From Elusimicrobiota bacterium (lineage in GTDB: Bacteria; CG03; SLGR01; JAGXOG01): DNA of 6,463 nt. The translations under genes and the position numbers were made by a program. Positions 5,907-6,463 of the stretch are shown here, piece after piece. Each line of letters starts with the position of its first letter. Position 1 is the first letter of the stretch. The stretch is from NCBI GenBank assembly GCA_027858455.1, contig JAQICQ010000148.1:1-6463 (forward strand). The letters are read 5' to 3'. The notes below the pieces were generated by a model. It had not been told where the DNA came from, did not search any database, and was given only the letters and a program-made list of their open reading frames with translations.

Positions 5907-6444
5907 TGTAACGATCTTTTGCGGAAAATATGCATCCGCAATATTCCTGTCTGTATAATTCCATATCTTTTGACATATTAATTCCTTCTTTCCAGCCCTT
6001 TCTGAAATCCTTATAGTAAAATTTAATCCCTGTCTCGTCGGCAATTTCCTGCCCTAAATCCTTTATTATATCATGTTTCTGAAATTTAGAATACAGAAGC
6101 GTCGTTGTAAAAATTCCTATGTTATTCTTAAGAGCTGTCTCGGCTGTTTTTTTAAGTCTTACTTTATAACAACCCATGCAACGCTCCGGCATATTATATG
6201 AATCCAGCCCGGCACACCAGTCTTTTATATTATAAATATCTGCGATATAATCAATATCTTTATCCCTGTTAAGGTAATACCCGAGAGCCATTTTTCTCTT
6301 TTCGTATTCCCTGGGACCGTGAATGTTAGGGTTATACCAGTAGGCCGTTATTTTAAAACCCTCTTTTTTTAAAATATCCGCCGGATAGACAAGACAGGGA
6401 GAGCAACAGGTATGGATTAAAATATCGGTCGGTGACGAAGACAT
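5896..6444 (-). CDS. queH: Epoxyqueuosine reductase QueH (DUF208 family)
   Basis: A 182-aa cytosolic enzyme predicted to reduce epoxyqueuosine to queuosine at tRNA position 34, the last step of queuosine synthesis. QueH is the non-cobalamin alternative to QueG. Visible family motifs are HTCCSPC at residues 11-17, YNPNIHGPREYEKR at 37-50, ERCMGCYKVRL at 87-97 (Cys89, Cys92), TTTLLYSKFQKH at 113-124 and the C-terminal YRQEYCGC at 164-171 (Cys169, Cys171). In this family such paired cysteines bind an iron-sulfur cluster and a second metal. The length is normal. The ATG at 6444 places the first Cys motif 10 residues in, as expected. The 19 nt visible upstream are A/T only, so no Shine-Dalgarno can be seen and the promoter probably lies outside the window. 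It is the first visible gene of the operon and overlaps smc by 11 nt. Family assignment is firm; the metal ligands come from family knowledge. Confidence 0.95.
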   Translation of the reverse strand: MSSSPTDILIHTCCSPCLVYPADILKKEGFKITAYWYNPNIHGPREYEKRKMALGYYLNRDKDIDYIADIYNIKDWCAGLDSYNMPERCMGCYKVRLKKTAETALKNNIGIFTTTLLYSKFQKHDIIKDLGQEIADETGIKFYYKDFRKGWKEGINMSKDMELYRQEYCGCIFSAKDRYNVS

Positions 6445-6463
6445 AATTAATTTAATTTAAATA

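Noticed and set aside
5907..6044. 46-residue N-terminal extension of SMC
   Set aside because: In frame but entirely inside queH. The SMC family begins at the MYLKRIKVFGFKSF methionine, and the extension resembles no known SMC N-terminus.

Overview
The window is a compact bacterial gene block. Every supported gene is on the minus strand, so transcription runs from the right end to the left end. Base composition is AT-rich, the standard genetic code reads cleanly throughout, and genes overlap or nearly touch. The set (a QueH-type queuosine enzyme, a chromosomal SMC, an orphan WecG/TagA/CpsF glycosyltransferase, a metallophosphoesterase and a small membrane-tethered protein kinase) suits an uncultured Gram-negative-type bacterium, for example of the Omnitrophota or Elusimicrobiota kind. 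That placement is a guess from gene style; nothing in the window fixes the taxonomy.

Layout in order of transcription. queH (6444-5896) makes the last step of queuosine synthesis. smc (5906-2526) overlaps its end by 11 nt and encodes an almost standard chromosome-structuring ATPase of 1126 aa with a rather short hinge. A GT26-family glycosyltransferase (2521-1811) starts 4 nt after smc. A calcineurin-like metallophosphoesterase (1814-1077) overlaps the glycosyltransferase by an ATGA, and a Ser/Thr-kinase-like protein with one C-terminal membrane helix (1080-160) overlaps the phosphoesterase by another ATGA. With gaps of -11, +4, -4 and -4 nt, the five genes almost certainly form one operon. 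The last three look translationally coupled or nearly so.

After the kinase there is a 64-nt gap, then the start of a sixth gene (95 to the left edge, truncated). The gap contains a near-consensus sigma-70-type promoter (TTGAAA, 17-nt spacer, TATAAT) and a GTTCA-N5-TGAAC dyad over the expected transcription start, so the sixth gene probably begins a separately controlled unit. Its early coding region carries an in-frame 12-bp tandem repeat.

The most interesting points are the kinase, which has lost the VAIK lysine (Arg43), the first glycine of the nucleotide loop (Gln21) and the HRD arginine (Gln131) while keeping the HxD aspartate and DFG; its tight coupling to a phosphoesterase and a lipid-linked-sugar glycosyltransferase; and the promoter/operator plus repeat at the left end. 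No mobile element, CRISPR array, tRNA or rRNA was seen, and no stretch longer than 300 nt lacks a gene.
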